Origin: Rana temporaria
Lineage: Eukaryota > Chordata > Amphibia > Anura > Ranidae
Length of the DNA stretch: 64,000 bases
Direction of reading: 5' to 3'
Assembly: GCF_905171775.1 (NCBI RefSeq)
Contig: NC_053490.1
Location: forward strand, 462,628,143 to 462,692,142
A model generated the notes under the pieces. The model did not search any database. It was not told the DNA's origin and saw only the letters and a program-made list of their open reading frames with translations. Each line of letters opens with the position of its first letter. Within the stretch, counting starts at the first letter, position 1. A program made the translations under genes and the position numbers. This document shows, piece after piece, positions 10,234-21,368 of this stretch.

Positions 10234-11220
10234 ATGACAGAGCCTGCAGGGGAAGTCCTAGCCGTAGAAGAAATCTGCAAACACCTGGCAGCCCTCACAC
10301 AAGCGGTAAAGAGTCTACAGGAAGGCTACATCAGGCTTGAGGGTCAAGTTCAAACCTGTCCGCCTCCGGAGACGCAGCCCCTACACCCACTGCCAGGCCT
10401 GCACAGACTGCCACTGCCCCCTCAGTAGTGATGCTTCCGCCTGAACCAAGAGTCCTGGTGCCGGAGAGATTTGCAGGAGACCGAACCAAGTTTTGGGCCT
10501 TCCGTAATGCCTGCCAGTTATATTTTGCCTTGCAACCCCTCACCTTTTCCTTGGAGGCCACAAAGGTGGGATTCGTGATCTCTTTACTCCAGGGGGAACC
10601 ACAGACCTGGGCTCATCGGCTGTTGGAGGAGAATAATGACCAGACTTAAACCTTGCTGGCCTTCTTTGAAGCCATGGCTCAGCTCTACGATGACCCCCAA
10701 CAAGTTGCCACCACTGAGTCCGCCCTTTTTGCGCTCCAGCAAGGCCGCAGAGCGGCTGAGGACTACCTATGTTACAGACTTCCGACGCTGGAGCGCAGAC
10801 ACTCAGTGGAACAACGCAGCCTTACGACATCAGTTCCGCTTGGGACTCTCCGAGGCTCTTAAAGACGAGCTAGCCCAAATTGGAGTGCCAGAAACCCTGG
10901 AAGACTTAATTACCACAGCCATCCAGATTGACCGCAGGCTACGCAAGCGCCGGGCAGAGCGTTCTCCTCACAACAAAGTCGCCCAGTATGGATGACCACC
11001 AGAGCTCCCATGCCCGCGTCCCGCTTCCTGCCGCCCACCTGCCCTAATCCTGTTAGTACCACTCCGGACACCTCTGAACCGATGCAACTTGGGCTAATGC
11101 GACCAACCTTGCCACCTGAAGAACGGGCACGCCGCCGCCAGCTAAACCTGTGCCTCTATTGCGGTGAAGCAGGCCACTACGTGCACAACTGTCCCGCTAA
11201 GATGCGTAAGGGTCATTCTT
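10234..11220 (+). pseudogene. gypsy gag remnant with CCHC zinc knuckle
   Basis: Starts at ATG 10234 with a coiled-coil-like N-terminus, passes through a capsid-like region and reaches a zinc knuckle C-x2-C-x4-H-x4-C at about 11152-11195 that would bind RNA. Breaks: a frameshift near 10425, an in-frame TAA at about 10647, a frameshift near 10765 and another near 10990. The final segment is in the same frame as the protease. Confidence 0.85.
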
Positions 11221-13755
11221 CCGCTCCTGTTAATCTGGCAGCCCTTTCTGCCAACACCACCCACCTTGCTCTCCCTCACTCGTTGCAGCTCCAGGAAAGA
11301 ACGGTTCCAGTCAACGCCATTATTGACTCTGGCGCATGTAGCTGCTTCAACCACCATCACAGACTTTCCGTTTTTCTGGCTGATGGCTCCCGTATAAAAT
11401 CTGGACAAGTGACCCGAGAGACTCTTCCTCTGCCCACCACAATCACCTCCAAACATAAGGAACTGCTAACCCTGGATGTTATCTCCTCTCCCTTGTTTTC
11501 CGTGATCCTGGGAATACCCTGGTTCCAGGCCCACAATACCCAGATTAACTGGGTATCTGGAGAGGTGTCGTTCCCGTCTTCCTACTGCCAGAAGCATTGT
11601 CTATCCGGAACCTCGAGTCCGTCCACTACTCTGTTATGCATGGACTTTGACCCCAACCTGCTTCAATCTGTTCCAGAACACTATCACAAATGTATCGTTG
11701 TGTTTAGTAAACGGGGAGCCGACTCCCTTTCGTCTCACCGCCCCTATGACTGCCCGATCCAGCTCCTTCCTGGGGCTGAGATTCCTTTTGGGCGCATCTT
11801 CCCATTATCGGAAAAAGAACAAGAGGCATTGAAAATCTACATCGACGAAAACCTGAACAAGGGGTTTATCCGTCCCTCTACCTCTCCAGCGGGCGCTGGG
11901 ATATTCTTTGTCACCAAGAAAGACCAAACCCTTCAATCCATGTGTAGATTACCGTGAGCTGAACAACATAACGGTCAAGAACCGTTACCCGCTACCTCTG
12001 ATACCTGAACTCTTCCAAAAGTTAAGGTCTGCCATCATTTTTACCAAGTTGGATCTAAGGGGGGCCTACAATCTGGTCCGCATCCAAAATGGGGATGAGT
12101 GGAAAACAGCTTTTCGCACCCGATTCGGTCATTATGAATACTTGGTCATGCCTTTCGGTCTGTGTAACGCCCCTGCCACCTTCCAACACTTTATCAATGA
12201 TGTATTCAGAGACTTTCTTAACATTTTTGTTATCGTTTATCTAGATGACATTGTAGTCTTTTCCGTGTTGCTGGACCGTCATCGGGAGCACGTCCGTAAA
12301 GTACTGAGTCGCCTTCACTTACACGGACTATATGCAAAAGCGTAGAAATGCGACTTTGAGCAGCAAAACCATACAATTCCTGGGTCTGGTGATCTCTCCT
12401 ATGGGAATCAAGATGGATCCCCAAAAAGTCTCTGCTATATTGGACTGGCCGGTACCCCTGGATAAGAAAGGAGTACAACGCTTTGTGGGGTTTGCAAATT
12501 TTTATAGACGGTTCATGAAGGGGTTTTCTGCAATAATTACACCCATTACGCAGTTGACCAAACAAAATTCACACTTCCATTGGAAACCTGAGGCCCAAAG
12601 TGCCTTTGATACGCTTAAAGGACTTTAAACTACAGCCCCAATTCTCAGTCATCCTGACCCAGCATTACCCTACCTTCTTGAAGTGGATGCATCTGAAGTT
12701 GCGGTAGGGGCTATCATCTCTCAACGTCAGGGGAGCAAAGACCTAATGCAACCCGTGGGTTTCTTCTCCTGGAAACTCTCCCCCCGGCGGAGAGAAACTA
12801 TGATGTGGGTGATCGGGAATTACTTGCCATTAAAGCCGCCCTGGAAGAGTGGAGGTACCTACTGGAAGGAGCTGCACACCCGGTATTAATTTACACTGAT
12901 CATAAGAACTTAGAATATCTAAGATCCGCAAAACGATTGAAACCTCGACAGGCTCGTTGGGCTCTTTTCTTCTCACGTTTCTGCTTCCATATCACTTATC
13001 GGCCAGGGTCGAAGAATGTCAAGCCGGATGCACTATCAAGAATGCATGACAACCCCAAGGACATATCTGTCCCCGACACCATCTTACCAGCAGGTAACTT
13101 CCTACTTTTACAAACTGATCTGCTCTTTCAGATTAGGGAAACATCCACAGACTCCTCCAAACCCCCTGGTATTACCCTGACACCTAGGGACGGATTATTC
13201 TGGAAAGGGAGCCAAATTTTTGTCCCGGAAAACATTCGAGTGGAGGTCCTGAAGCTTCTTCACGATCACCTACTGGCAGGGCACTTTGGAGTCCGCAAGA
13301 CTCTTGAACTGGTACGTCGTACCTTCTGGTGGCCAGGTCTGGAAGAGTTCTGCAAGTCTTACGTCAGTGCATGCCCTATCTGTAACCAAAACAAGACCGC
13401 GAGAAACCGAGCCTGGGGACTATTGAAACCTCTGCCCGTACCCGATAGACCATGGAAGATGATTGCCATGGATTTTATAGTAGAGCTTTCATGTTCCTGA
13501 AGGGTGTACGGCAATTTTTGTGGTCGTAGATCGTTTGACCAAGATGGCCCATTTTCTTCCATTAAAGAACACCCCATCTGCTGCTGAGACTGCACGTGTC
13601 TTCATTAAAGAGATTTTCAGGCTGCATTGAGTTCCTTCAAATATTGTGTCAGATAGGGGGGTCCAGTTCACATTACGGTTCTGGAGAGCTCTCTGCGAGA
13701 CCCTGAAATTTTGAACTTTGCCTGTCCTCAGCCTATCATCCTCAAACCACAACCG
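11220..13755 (+). pseudogene. gypsy pol remnant: protease, RT, RNase H, partial integrase
   Basis: Protease active site DSGA at about 11325; reverse transcriptase with the LDLRGAY motif near 12050 and the YLDD catalytic pair near 12240; RNase H with a DASE motif near 12686 and TDHKNL near 12895; integrase HHCC finger at about 13265-13385 and a DRG motif near 13650. Breaks: frameshifts near 11930, 12340, 12810 and 13490, and stops at 12626-12628 and about 13628. The last catalytic Glu of integrase and everything beyond are absent. Confidence 0.9.
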
Positions 13756-14047
13756 AATATTTTCTCTCTATGTCGACTCTGTTTATGTCTCTATAATGGC
13801 AAATCTTTTCTCTCAATGTCGAATCTTTCTCTTTATGTAGAATAATATTGGACTTATAGAGTTAAGGTTAGGCACATTTGACTGCAACGAAAACGAAAAT
13901 AAATCATTTGTTTATGTCGGATCTTTCGGTTTTCGTTCTCTGTGCTTTCGTTATCGTTTGTTAAAACGATAACGAAAATACCTGAAATTCGGATGAAAAC
14001 GAATGCACATGTCTAATATACAACACCTGGGATGCATATACCGTATT
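13756..14047. repeat. Repeat-like DNA rich in TATGTCG and AACGAAAA words
   Basis: Short words (TATGTCGA/G, CGAAAACGAAAA, TTTCGTTNTC) recur in both orientations. Probably a foldback-type remnant of the surrounding block; no ends defined. Confidence 0.4.
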
Positions 14048-14409
14048 TGAATAAAATGGGGTTCTGCGCAACATCTCACACAGTCATGGTAAGTGAAAAA
14101 ATGTGCAAATAAATTAAAAAATAATTTACAACAAGAGAGCTCACAAGCTCAATAATAATGAGTGAATGGAAAAATAAACAAATAAATCAATAAATGAGAG
14201 CTAACAAGCTCAATGTGTGGTTGAAACAAACAAATATACTGAAAAAACAATAATACCACACATTTATTGATTTATTTGTTTATTTTTCCATTCACTCATT
14301 ATTATTGAGCTTGTGAGCTCTCTTGTTGTAAATTATTTTTTAATTTATTTGCACATTTTTTCACTTACCATGACTGTGTGAGATGTTGCGCAGAACCCCA
14401 TTTTATTCA
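14048..14409. repeat. Near-perfect 149-bp inverted repeat with 64-bp spacer
   Basis: Arms 14048-14196 and 14261-14409 read as exact reverse complements wherever I compared them, from TGAATAAAATGGGG to AATCAATAAATG. The AT-rich spacer is 14197-14260. Arm identity this high means recent origin or gene conversion. No coding content. Confidence 0.93.
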
Positions 14410-14530
14410 TTTTCACATTTTGTGTATTGTAAACACTTTTAGGTTTTGCTGCACTGCAATTTTGTTTAGGATTATTATTTATTAAGGGTCTATATTAGCG
14501 CAAAAGCACTTATCACTTTATTCACCATAT

Positions 14531-15082
14531 ACCGTATTTGCCGGTGTATAAGGCGACCGGGCGTATAAGACGACCCCCTAATTTTAAATTTTTTTAAGAT
14601 TTTTTGCCTGTACTCACCGTATAAGACGACCCCCCTTCCAAGGCTTCCGACGCTTCATATTCTTCTTCATTCTTGCTGGAACTGGAGCCATATTCTTCTT
14701 CCTTCTTGCTGGAGCTGGAGCCAATCACGACGAGCAATGTATTCTATTAATGAATACAAAGACTGCTTGGATTGGCAGAGGCTGTAACATCATCAGCCCA
14801 CGCCTCTCTGACTCTCAAAGCCAATCTGAGCAGGCTACTGTATGTAGCCTGCTCAGATTGGCAGAAGTTGTTACTCCAATCCGAGCAGGCTCTGTATTAA
14901 TTTGAATACATCCCTCACCGGGATTGGCTAAGCGGTATATACTGTGTGTAGCCGAAGCTACATACAGTATTACCGCACATCCAGCAGACATCCGAGCAGC
15001 TGACCCGGCGTATAAGACGACCCCTGCTTTTTGGCCAGTTTTTTTAAGTGTAAAAGGTAGTCTTATACGCCAGCAAATACAG
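14531..15082. mobile_element. ACCGTATTTGCCGG-type inverted-repeat element
   Basis: Left ACCGTATTTGCCGGTGTATAAG and right CTTATACGCCAGCAAATACAGT are inverted copies of about 22 bases; atat flanks both. The interior contains a short tandem duplication (ATTCTTCTTC...CTGGAGCC, 14650-14725) and an inverted pair around 14830-14880. A relative with the same kind of ends is at 57876-58372. Confidence 0.85.
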
Positions 15083-15528
15083 TATATCCTCTACACTGTA
15101 ACTGCAACGAACTGACTCGCCTGCCTGCCTGCTCTATCTAACTCAAATGAAATGACACTGTGTCTTTCTCTCTCTCTATCTCTCAGCACGCCGGAACACA
15201 CTACACAAGGCTGACTTTCAGGCGGCTTTATATAGTGTGGGGCGTGTACTAAATCCCCTGAGGCAAAATTGGCCAAAGCCACCCTGGCTTTGGCCAATTA
15301 TGGCTCTCCGTTTTTTCCGTGCTGTGATTGGCCAAAGCATGCGGGTCAGAGTGCATGCTTGGCCAATCATCAGACAGCAATGCACTGCGATGCTGCAGTG
15401 AATTATGGCCCGTGGCATGCCACTTGAATTTGGTGCAAACGGCCCATAACGTTCGAAATTCGGCGATTGATCGAACAGACGATGTTCGAGTCGAACATGG
15501 GTTCGACTCGAACTCGAAGCTCATCCCT

Positions 15529-15798
15529 ATTAGTCACTTTAATCCGCATAAGGCATATGCACGTAATTTCTTTTTAATGGCTAGAATATTCATTTGTTCT
15601 GGTCACTAGACTGAAATTACGCATACAATTTTGCCAGTACCCTTCTCTCTGAATGCAGCTTTGGGGCCTTTTCTTTAATGTCCCCAGTCACTGCTCTAAA
15701 ATACAAACCTAAACACCACAATGTACTGAAAATGAGCTGTATTCAGAAGTATAAAATGCTGCTAAAAGATATGGGCACATAAATGACCCAGGATACAT
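15529..15798. other. Intergenic DNA, nothing recognised
   Basis: No open frame, repeat end or RNA gene that I can support. Confidence 0.4.
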
Positions 15799-16260
15799 TG
15801 ATGATTGCTATCCCTGCCTAAACAGAATGGAGGCCTTGCTGTTCCAGACGCTCAGAAATACTATAAGGCCATGCACTGGAGTAGACCGATAGATTGGTGT
15901 TGCCACTTGGATATTAAGCTATGGCCGAGTCCCGGACAGGCTCAGCACCAGATACTCCTCAAACCCCCCCCACCCCCGTGACCTCAAAAGGCAGCTAGTA
16001 TTAGGCGCTATGCTTTGCATAATTTTCCTTCCTCTTCTCTGTGACTTCCTTATATCCAGGTCACTCTTCTCTTTATCCGATTATTGGTAACCCACGCTTT
16101 ACCTACAATGCTTTAAGAGGGCCCCTTCCACGCCTTACTTGACTCTCAGTATTCCCACGCATTCCACTTTCTCACTGCGGACATCTGGCACTCCATTCAG
16201 GTGTTGATGGACCCGACAGGGCCTTCCAGCCTAGATAAAAATTTAACAATAAAAACAAAT
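15799..16260 (+). pseudogene. LINE-1-type ORF2 fragment (downstream of reverse transcriptase)
   Basis: One frame from about 15809 reads LSLPKQNGGLAVPDAQKYY then HWSRPIDWC...KLW, the conserved GGLxLPD...KYYxAxxxxRxxDW segment of vertebrate L1 ORF2 between the reverse transcriptase and the C-terminal cysteine region. Stops and frameshifts follow. It lacks both ends of the element. Assignment to L1 is from motif memory. Confidence 0.75.
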
Positions 16261-16311
16261 GCTAAAAGTCATGGTTTTCTTTTTGCCTGTGTGAGGTCTA
16301 AATTATGTATA

Positions 16312-16384
16312 TGCATATATATATATATATATATAGATAGATATATAGATATATAGATATAGATATATATAGATATATATAATC
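16312..16384. repeat. (AT)n/(ATAG)n microsatellite
   Basis: Alternating AT with interspersed ATAG and ATATAG units. Confidence 0.95.
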
Positions 16385-16424
16385 TATTTTAACTATTAAA
16401 TAATATTGTTACTAATTTTATACA

Positions 16425-16655
16425 TGCCTTCAAAGTCAATATTTTGCAATAATCATGCTGTCTAATCAGAATCTTAATATGCCACACCTGTGAGGTGGAT
16501 GGATTATCTTGGCAAAGGAGACGTGCTCACTAACACAGATTTAGACAGGTTTGTGAACAATATTTGAGAGAAATAGGCCTTTTGTGTGAGTTCAGCTCAT
16601 GATAAATAGGGGCAAACGCAAAAGTGTTGTGTTTATAATTTTGCTCAGTGTAGAT
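16425..16655. mobile_element. Tc1/mariner-related MITE fragment
   Basis: Runs from about CAATATTTTGCAATAATC to TTTATAATTTTGCTCAGTGTA. The right end with final TA resembles Tc1/mariner-class MITE termini known from fish and frogs. The left end is not matched. Confidence 0.5.
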
Positions 16656-16960
16656 TTGGGTATATCAGGTAGGTGTCCTCAAAGATTCCAGACTTTTCCT
16701 TTGTTATACATCTCTATTATGCTCTTGTGGTCTTATCGGTAATGAACTGTGCTAAAACAATGTTAGATTAATTAGAATTGATTTCTCAGAAAGCACACAC
16801 ACTTGTGAATAATGTATGATACACCTAGCTAAATCCTACTCAGAAAAGAACAATAAATGGTTCGCACAAGATGACCAGTAAACAGACGTTAGATTCAGAT
16901 TGCCCCAGGTCTTTCTTTAACAATAAAGGTAATTGTGCTCATGGGGGGTCTATTTATATA

Positions 16961-17766
16961 CAGTGCCTATGAAATTTTCCAAATGTTGTCATGTTACAAC
17001 CAAAAACGTAAATGTATTTTATTGAAATTTTATGTGATAGACCAACAAAAAGTGGCACATAATTGTGAAGTGGAAATAAAATGATAAATGGTTTTAAAAA
17101 TGTTTTACAAATAAATATGTGAAAAGTGTGGCATGCATTTGTATTCAGCCCCCCTGAGTCAATACTTTGTAGAACCAGCTTTTGCTGCAATTATAGCTGC
17201 AAGTCATTTTGGGTATATATCTCTACCAGCTTTGCACATCTAGGGAGTGACATTTTTTGCCCATTCTTCTTTGCAAAATAGAGCAAGCTCTGTCAGATTG
17301 GACGGAGAGCATCTGTGAACAGCAATTTTCAAGTCTTGCCACAGATTCTCAATTGGATTTAGTTCTGGATTTAGACTGGGCCATTCTAACACATGAATAT
17401 GCTTTGATCTGAATCATTCCATTGTAGCTCTTGCTGTATGTTTAGGGTAGTTGTCCTGCTGGAAGGTCAACCTGTTCCCCAGTCTCAGGTATTTTGCAGA
17501 CTCTAACAGGTTTTCTTCTAAGATTGCCCTGTATTTGGCTCCATTCTTCTTCCCATCAACTCTGACCAGCTTCCCTGTCCCTGCTGAGGAAAAGCATCCC
17601 CACAACATGATGCTGTCACCAACATGTTTCACGGTGAGGATGGTGTGTTCAGGGTGATGTGCAGTGTTAGTTTTCAACAGTGGCTTTCTTCTTGACACTC
17701 TTCCAGATTTGTGCAGTACACAACTAATAGTTGTCCTGTGGTCAGATTCTCCCACCTGAGCTGTTG
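16961..17766 (-). pseudogene. Internally deleted Tc1-like transposon, transposase on minus strand
   Basis: Left terminus CAGTGCCTATGAAATTTTCC follows a TA target at 16959-16960. Minus-strand translation gives the C-terminal half of a Tc1 transposase: an LTVKH...SIMLWGCF segment, FQQDNYPKHTA with the second catalytic Asp, then further remnants. A deletion near 17675 removes the region between the HHPEHT stretch and the downstream linker, and similarity ends at about 17766, so the other terminal repeat is lost. Confidence 0.88.
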
Positions 17767-18159
17767 TTGTATGTTGTGTTTTTAATGTAAGAAAAACATT
17801 AATGGCTTGAGGGTAAAACGTTTGTAGAAAATTATGTACGAAGTATGACGATTTAACTCCCGGAATGCACACAGTTTAAGACTATGGTGGTGAGCCACAC
17901 AGCCATTCGCACTTCGACATTTTCTAATGTGTGCTCACCTGGGTCAAAGACCAGTTGACTCTTTATGGAGTAATAGAATGAGTACTGCTGGGTCCTTGAA
18001 AAAGGGGACATACCCCGAAAAGCTTGTCCTGAGAGATTGTATGTTAGTGCAAATAAAAAAAGTATCACGGACAGTACTTAATTGTCTCTGGAGTTGTAGA
18101 AGAAATACGTGTGTTGTGCTGTTGGTAAAAAATGAGTGACAGGAATCTGTAGCAGCGAA
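17767..18159. repeat. Repeat-derived DNA with GGGGACATACCCCGAAAAGC motif
   Basis: Contains a CTTGAAAAAGGGGACATACCCCG phrase that I associate with a dispersed frog repeat. No ends defined and no gene seen. Confidence 0.4.
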
Positions 18160-18436
18160 TTAAAGCGGAGTTCCACCCAAAAGTGGAACTTCCGCTTTAA
18201 GGAGTCCTGACCCCCTGACATTTGGCATGTCTTTTTTTGGGGAAGCTGTCACAGCTGGGTGCTCACACTTGCAATTCCAGCGCCACGGAGAGGTGAAGAA
18301 GAGAAGCGAGGCTTCGGGCAGAAGCATCGCTGGACCGTGGGACAGGTGAGTGTCTCTTTATTAATAGTCAGCAGCTACACTTTTTGAAACTGTTGACTCT
18401 TAATAAAAAACAGAAATGGGCGGAACTCCGCTTTAA
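18160..18436. mobile_element. TTAA-flanked MITE, AAGCGGAGTTCC ends
   Basis: Begins TTAAAGCGGAGTTCCACCC and ends CGGAACTCCGCTTTAA: 15-bp perfect inverted ends with TTAA at both borders. A second, partial copy starts near 47960. Confidence 0.85.
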
Positions 18437-18524
18437 CATAAAGTTTTGTGTGAAATATGGCAAAAGTGCGGGTGTTAAAAATTTCATGAAAAAAATCAAG
18501 TGTTTTTTAATGGCAAAGACAGTC

Positions 18525-18775
18525 TATAGGCCCGTACACACAATCAGACTTTTTGACAACAAACCTCAGACGGACCTGTTTTTACAGACAATCTGTGTAC
18601 GCTCCATCGGACAAACTTTTTCACTTTTTTATCGGACAAATGATCGCTGTGAAATCAGACAAACTTTCCAGCAACAGGCAACAAATGTCCGATAGAGAAA
18701 ATGTGATCTTGTGTACACAAGTCCATCGGACTAAAGTCCAAAGTACAAACATGCATGCTCAGAACCAATGCTAAA
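18525..18775. mobile_element. Degraded foldback MITE, word CATCGGAC
   Basis: Left edge GGCCCGTACACACAATCAGAC; the inside repeats CGGACAAAC and complements and includes the CATGCATGCTCAGAACCAATG core seen in the superfamily. The right terminus is missing. Confidence 0.65.
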
Positions 18776-18816
18776 GATCAGACAAAAATAGCAGAAGTTG
18801 CCCAAAGAGATGTGTG

Positions 18817-18818
<2 letters not shown>

Positions 18819-18857
<39 letters not shown>
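18819..18857. repeat. (AT)n microsatellite
   Basis: About 38 bases of alternating AT directly abutting the LTR-like element. Confidence 0.95.
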
Positions 18858-18860
<3 letters not shown>

Positions 18861-19941
18861 AGCGCCTGGTTACTTAAAAAGTACCGGTGCTAGTTAAATT
18901 TAGTGAGGGATCAGAGTGTTAACTGACTCTGATCCAATTATTATGTTCAAAACTGGTCTCTGTCTCAGCTTGGCTGTACTGTGGGCTATTGTTACTGGGG
19001 TGTAATTCCTACCCCAGGGCGATGGGTGGCAGCAGTGGAGTCGAGGTTTGGGTGCTCTTCCCAGCAGCCTATCAGGAGGGTTGAGCCTCGCTGTGCATGC
19101 TGGGAGAGGGTATTTATGGGGCAGACACCATTAGTGTTCTTCTTTGGAGTGCGGCACCCACCTTTAGGGTGACTGTGCATCATGGCGCCCCGGCGAAATG
19201 GCCTTCCAGGCCGGGTTGCACGAGCCACGCGGTGTTCCTGGTTCCGGGACCATGTTGGTCCAGGACATTTCAGCTGTTGCAGGGTGCCCAGAGGGCGACT
19301 GGGTTCCCAATCCTGAAGATCCCAAGCGAGATAGCTGTTCGGTGGGGAGTCCATCTGAGGAGAGCCAATGAGAGGCTGGTGATCCAATAGGGTCTCGACA
19401 AACCACTGGGGATCAAGGTAGTCGGACACTGAGAGCCTGGTCACCTCTCAGTCGGTACCTGAAAACTATCTGAAGGAGATCCAGACGCAATTCTATCAAT
19501 GAGGATCATCTCCGTAATCACAATCACAGAGAGGGCCTGTGGCAGAGGCTTTTCCCTGAGTCCATTTCAGGAGGAGAGTCTGTGGCAGAGACTTTTCCTT
19601 CAAGTTCGAGTGATACCCTGGCTACCAGGCCAGTGAGAGTAGGCCTGTCCAGGTACGCTATACTGACTCTGGCTAGAGTGGTGAAGAATACAAAGCATTG
19701 TTGGGAGCAGGACTGTTTCAATATTGTTGTGCCCGAGTCTGCTACTTCTTCTTTTACCTCACCTCTACTCTTCATCACAAGTTTTAATGTTTTTACCCGG
19801 CTGGGTAATAAAGAGCACAGCAAAAGACACCTATCGTGGACATTCCGTTACTGCTATATGCACCATACACCCCTAGGTCGGCGGAAGAGCCACGAGGTAA
19901 CGTGCCAACCAAAACAAACCAGCAGCTCCTCCGGGGTAGTG

Positions 19942-19946
<5 letters not shown>
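18858..19946 (+). mobile_element. Orphan LTR-like element, family 1, copy 1
   Basis: Starts TGTAGCGCCTGG and ends GTAGTGCTA(TA), almost TG...CA. In between are a TATA-like GGGTATTTATGGGG near 19108 and an AATAAA near 19806, in the order promoter then polyadenylation site expected for an LTR. Copies 2 (28264-30721) and 3 (50112-50866) share the start, the middle and the GGGGTAGTGCTACA end. No gag or pol is attached, so it would be a solo LTR or a short non-autonomous element. Confidence 0.7.

Positions 19947-19980
<34 letters not shown>
19944..19980. repeat. (TA)n microsatellite
   Basis: Alternating TA immediately after the LTR-like element's GCTA end; slippage may have replaced the final CA. 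Confidence 0.95.
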
Positions 19981-19983
<3 letters not shown>

Positions 19984-20054
19984 CACTTATTCAGTATTTA
20001 TGTGTTTTTGGTAGGAATGAGTTATGATTCGGGCCAAACTCACTATGATTTTAA

Positions 20055-20228
20055 CCCACAGGAGGCTGTAACATAATAGCAGGTTGCTCAACCAATCAGC
20101 TGGGGCATTCCCCACCCAGCAGCCGCACAGAGGTGCTAGTGACATCATTGACCTAATGTGACCATGTGGTCTTATTTGCACAACGTCATTGACCAACGAA
20201 GTTCGGGCTGAACTTCAGCTCATCCTTA
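20055..20228. repeat. Right end of a GGGATGAGC-family repeat
   Basis: Ends AACTTCAGCTCATCCTTA, the complement of the GGATGAGC edge seen at 7455. Only the right portion is recognisable. Confidence 0.5.
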
Positions 20229-20623
20229 GTATTTTGCATTGTTATTTTACTTATGTTGTCTGTTATAATTTTTATGCCACACATTGATCAATGTTTCCCT
20301 CTAATTTTGGAGGGTTCTTTATGTTGCCTATAAAACCTATGAGAATGTTTGGCCCTTTGGATTGTTGTTATTTATGCAGTCTAACATATATTGTTTTCAT
20401 TTGGTTGGCAAGTATGAAGATGTGCCTTGGTCTTACATATACAACTACTTCACGATAAAAAAAAAAAACTGTACATGGAAACTTTAGTAGAGGCTCTGCT
20501 AGAAGAAATAAGTAACTACTTAATGCTCGTAAGAAGATTTTTTTTTTTTTTTGCTTCAATGGAAAATAAGGTAACCATGATTAAATTGAGGGGAGGAGTC
20601 TCTAGAGAGTCAATATTGTCAGT
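20229..20623. other. AT-rich intergenic DNA with poly-A and poly-T tracts
   Basis: Homopolymers at about 20458-20468 and 20539-20552; no gene or element end recognised. Confidence 0.5.
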
Positions 20624-20877
20624 CCTGGGGATTGATTTACTAAGGGCAAGTAACTTTGCAAGGGAATTTTCCCAGAGCTTTGTGAATAAATTGATGTTTT
20701 GCTGACTTCCATATTCCAATCATGTGCAAGCAATTTTTTTTTCCTTGGATGTGATTGGGTTTTCTTTGCAAAGTGGAATTTCACCACATTTACTATATTC
20801 TTGGGAAGATTCCCTTGCAATGGGCAACTTACCTTGCAAAGTGAACAGCCTATTTGCTTTTAGTAAATCGACCCTCA
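20624..20877. mobile_element. GGGTTGATTTACTAAA-type MITE, second copy
   Basis: Left CTGGGGATTGATTTACTAA and right TTTAGTAAATCGACCCTC are inverted repeats. The inside carries paired CTTTGCAAGGGAA/CTTGCAA words. Related by its ends to the element at 2790-2965. Confidence 0.8.
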
Positions 20878-20925
20878 GTACTGACAAAATTTACTCTCTA
20901 GAGATTTCTTCGCTCAACTGTCATT

Positions 20926-21366
20926 CCACGTACACATGACCATTTTTAATGTCATGGAAAAAAACAACGATTTTCTCGACGTGATTCTTGTTAAGCCTGC
21001 CTTGCATACACACGATCGTGAAAAAAAAATGCTTGAGAAAAGCGCAGTGACGTACAACATGTACAACGGCACTATAAAGGGGAAGTTCCATTCAAATGGT
21101 GCCACCCTTTGGGCTGATTATGCAAATTTCCCTTCTCATAACTTGCGTCTGAGGATGCGTGTTTTTTTTCCCGTCATTAAAGCCTATACACGACCATTTT
21201 TCACGACGATAAAAAACGATGACGTGAAAAACGTTGAGAAAAAATAGAGCAGATTCTACATTTTTAATGGCCATTTTCTCGTCGAGAAAAATGCTCTGGA
21301 GCCTACACACGATCGTTTTTAATGACCAATTAAAAAAATGGCATTTTCCTCGTCATGAAAAAGACA
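20926..21366. mobile_element. Foldback MITE, word TTTTTAATG / CTCGTCGAG
   Basis: CATTCCACGTACACATGACC opens the element. TACACACGATCG, TACACGACC and CTACACACGATCG recur inside, between repeated CATTTTTAATG and TTTTCTCGTCG words. The right terminus is degenerate. Confidence 0.7.
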
Positions 21367-21368
21367 TT

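Larger units (their letters stand above)
9847..13755 (+). mobile_element. Decayed Ty3/gypsy LTR retrotransposon, 3'-truncated
   Basis: Gag-pol retrotransposon remnant. The left edge TGTCAGGGACCTGTTACCC looks like an LTR start; no matching right LTR exists. In order come gag, a CCHC zinc knuckle, an aspartic protease with DSGA, reverse transcriptase with YLDD, RNase H, and an integrase with its zinc finger. Sequence ends abruptly inside the integrase core. At least six frameshifts and three in-frame stops break it, so it is inactive. A metavirus-type genomic relic, not an infectious retrovirus: no envelope gene is seen. Confidence 0.93.
7455..15528. mobile_element. Approximately 8 kb nested block bounded by AGGGATGAGC / GCTCATCCCT
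   Basis: AGGGATGAGC at 7455 and its exact complement ending at 15528 are followed inward by TTCGAAC/GTTCGA-rich sequence, the usual edge of a dispersed frog repeat as I recall it. Between them lie younger insertions: a TTAACC element, a tandem array, a Ty3/gypsy copy, a long inverted repeat and a CCGTATTTGCCGG element. That both edges belong to one original element is inference. Confidence 0.5.

Noticed and set aside
9847..13755. Endogenous retrovirus
   Set aside because: Domain order and motifs fit Ty3/gypsy; no envelope gene or retroviral gag hallmarks.
14048..14409. CRISPR array or attachment site
   Set aside because: Eukaryotic DNA; two inverted arms only, no regularly spaced direct repeats.
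19582..20076. 164-residue open frame ending in isoleucine-tyrosine repeats
   Set aside because: LTR-like element reading into an (AT)n microsatellite.
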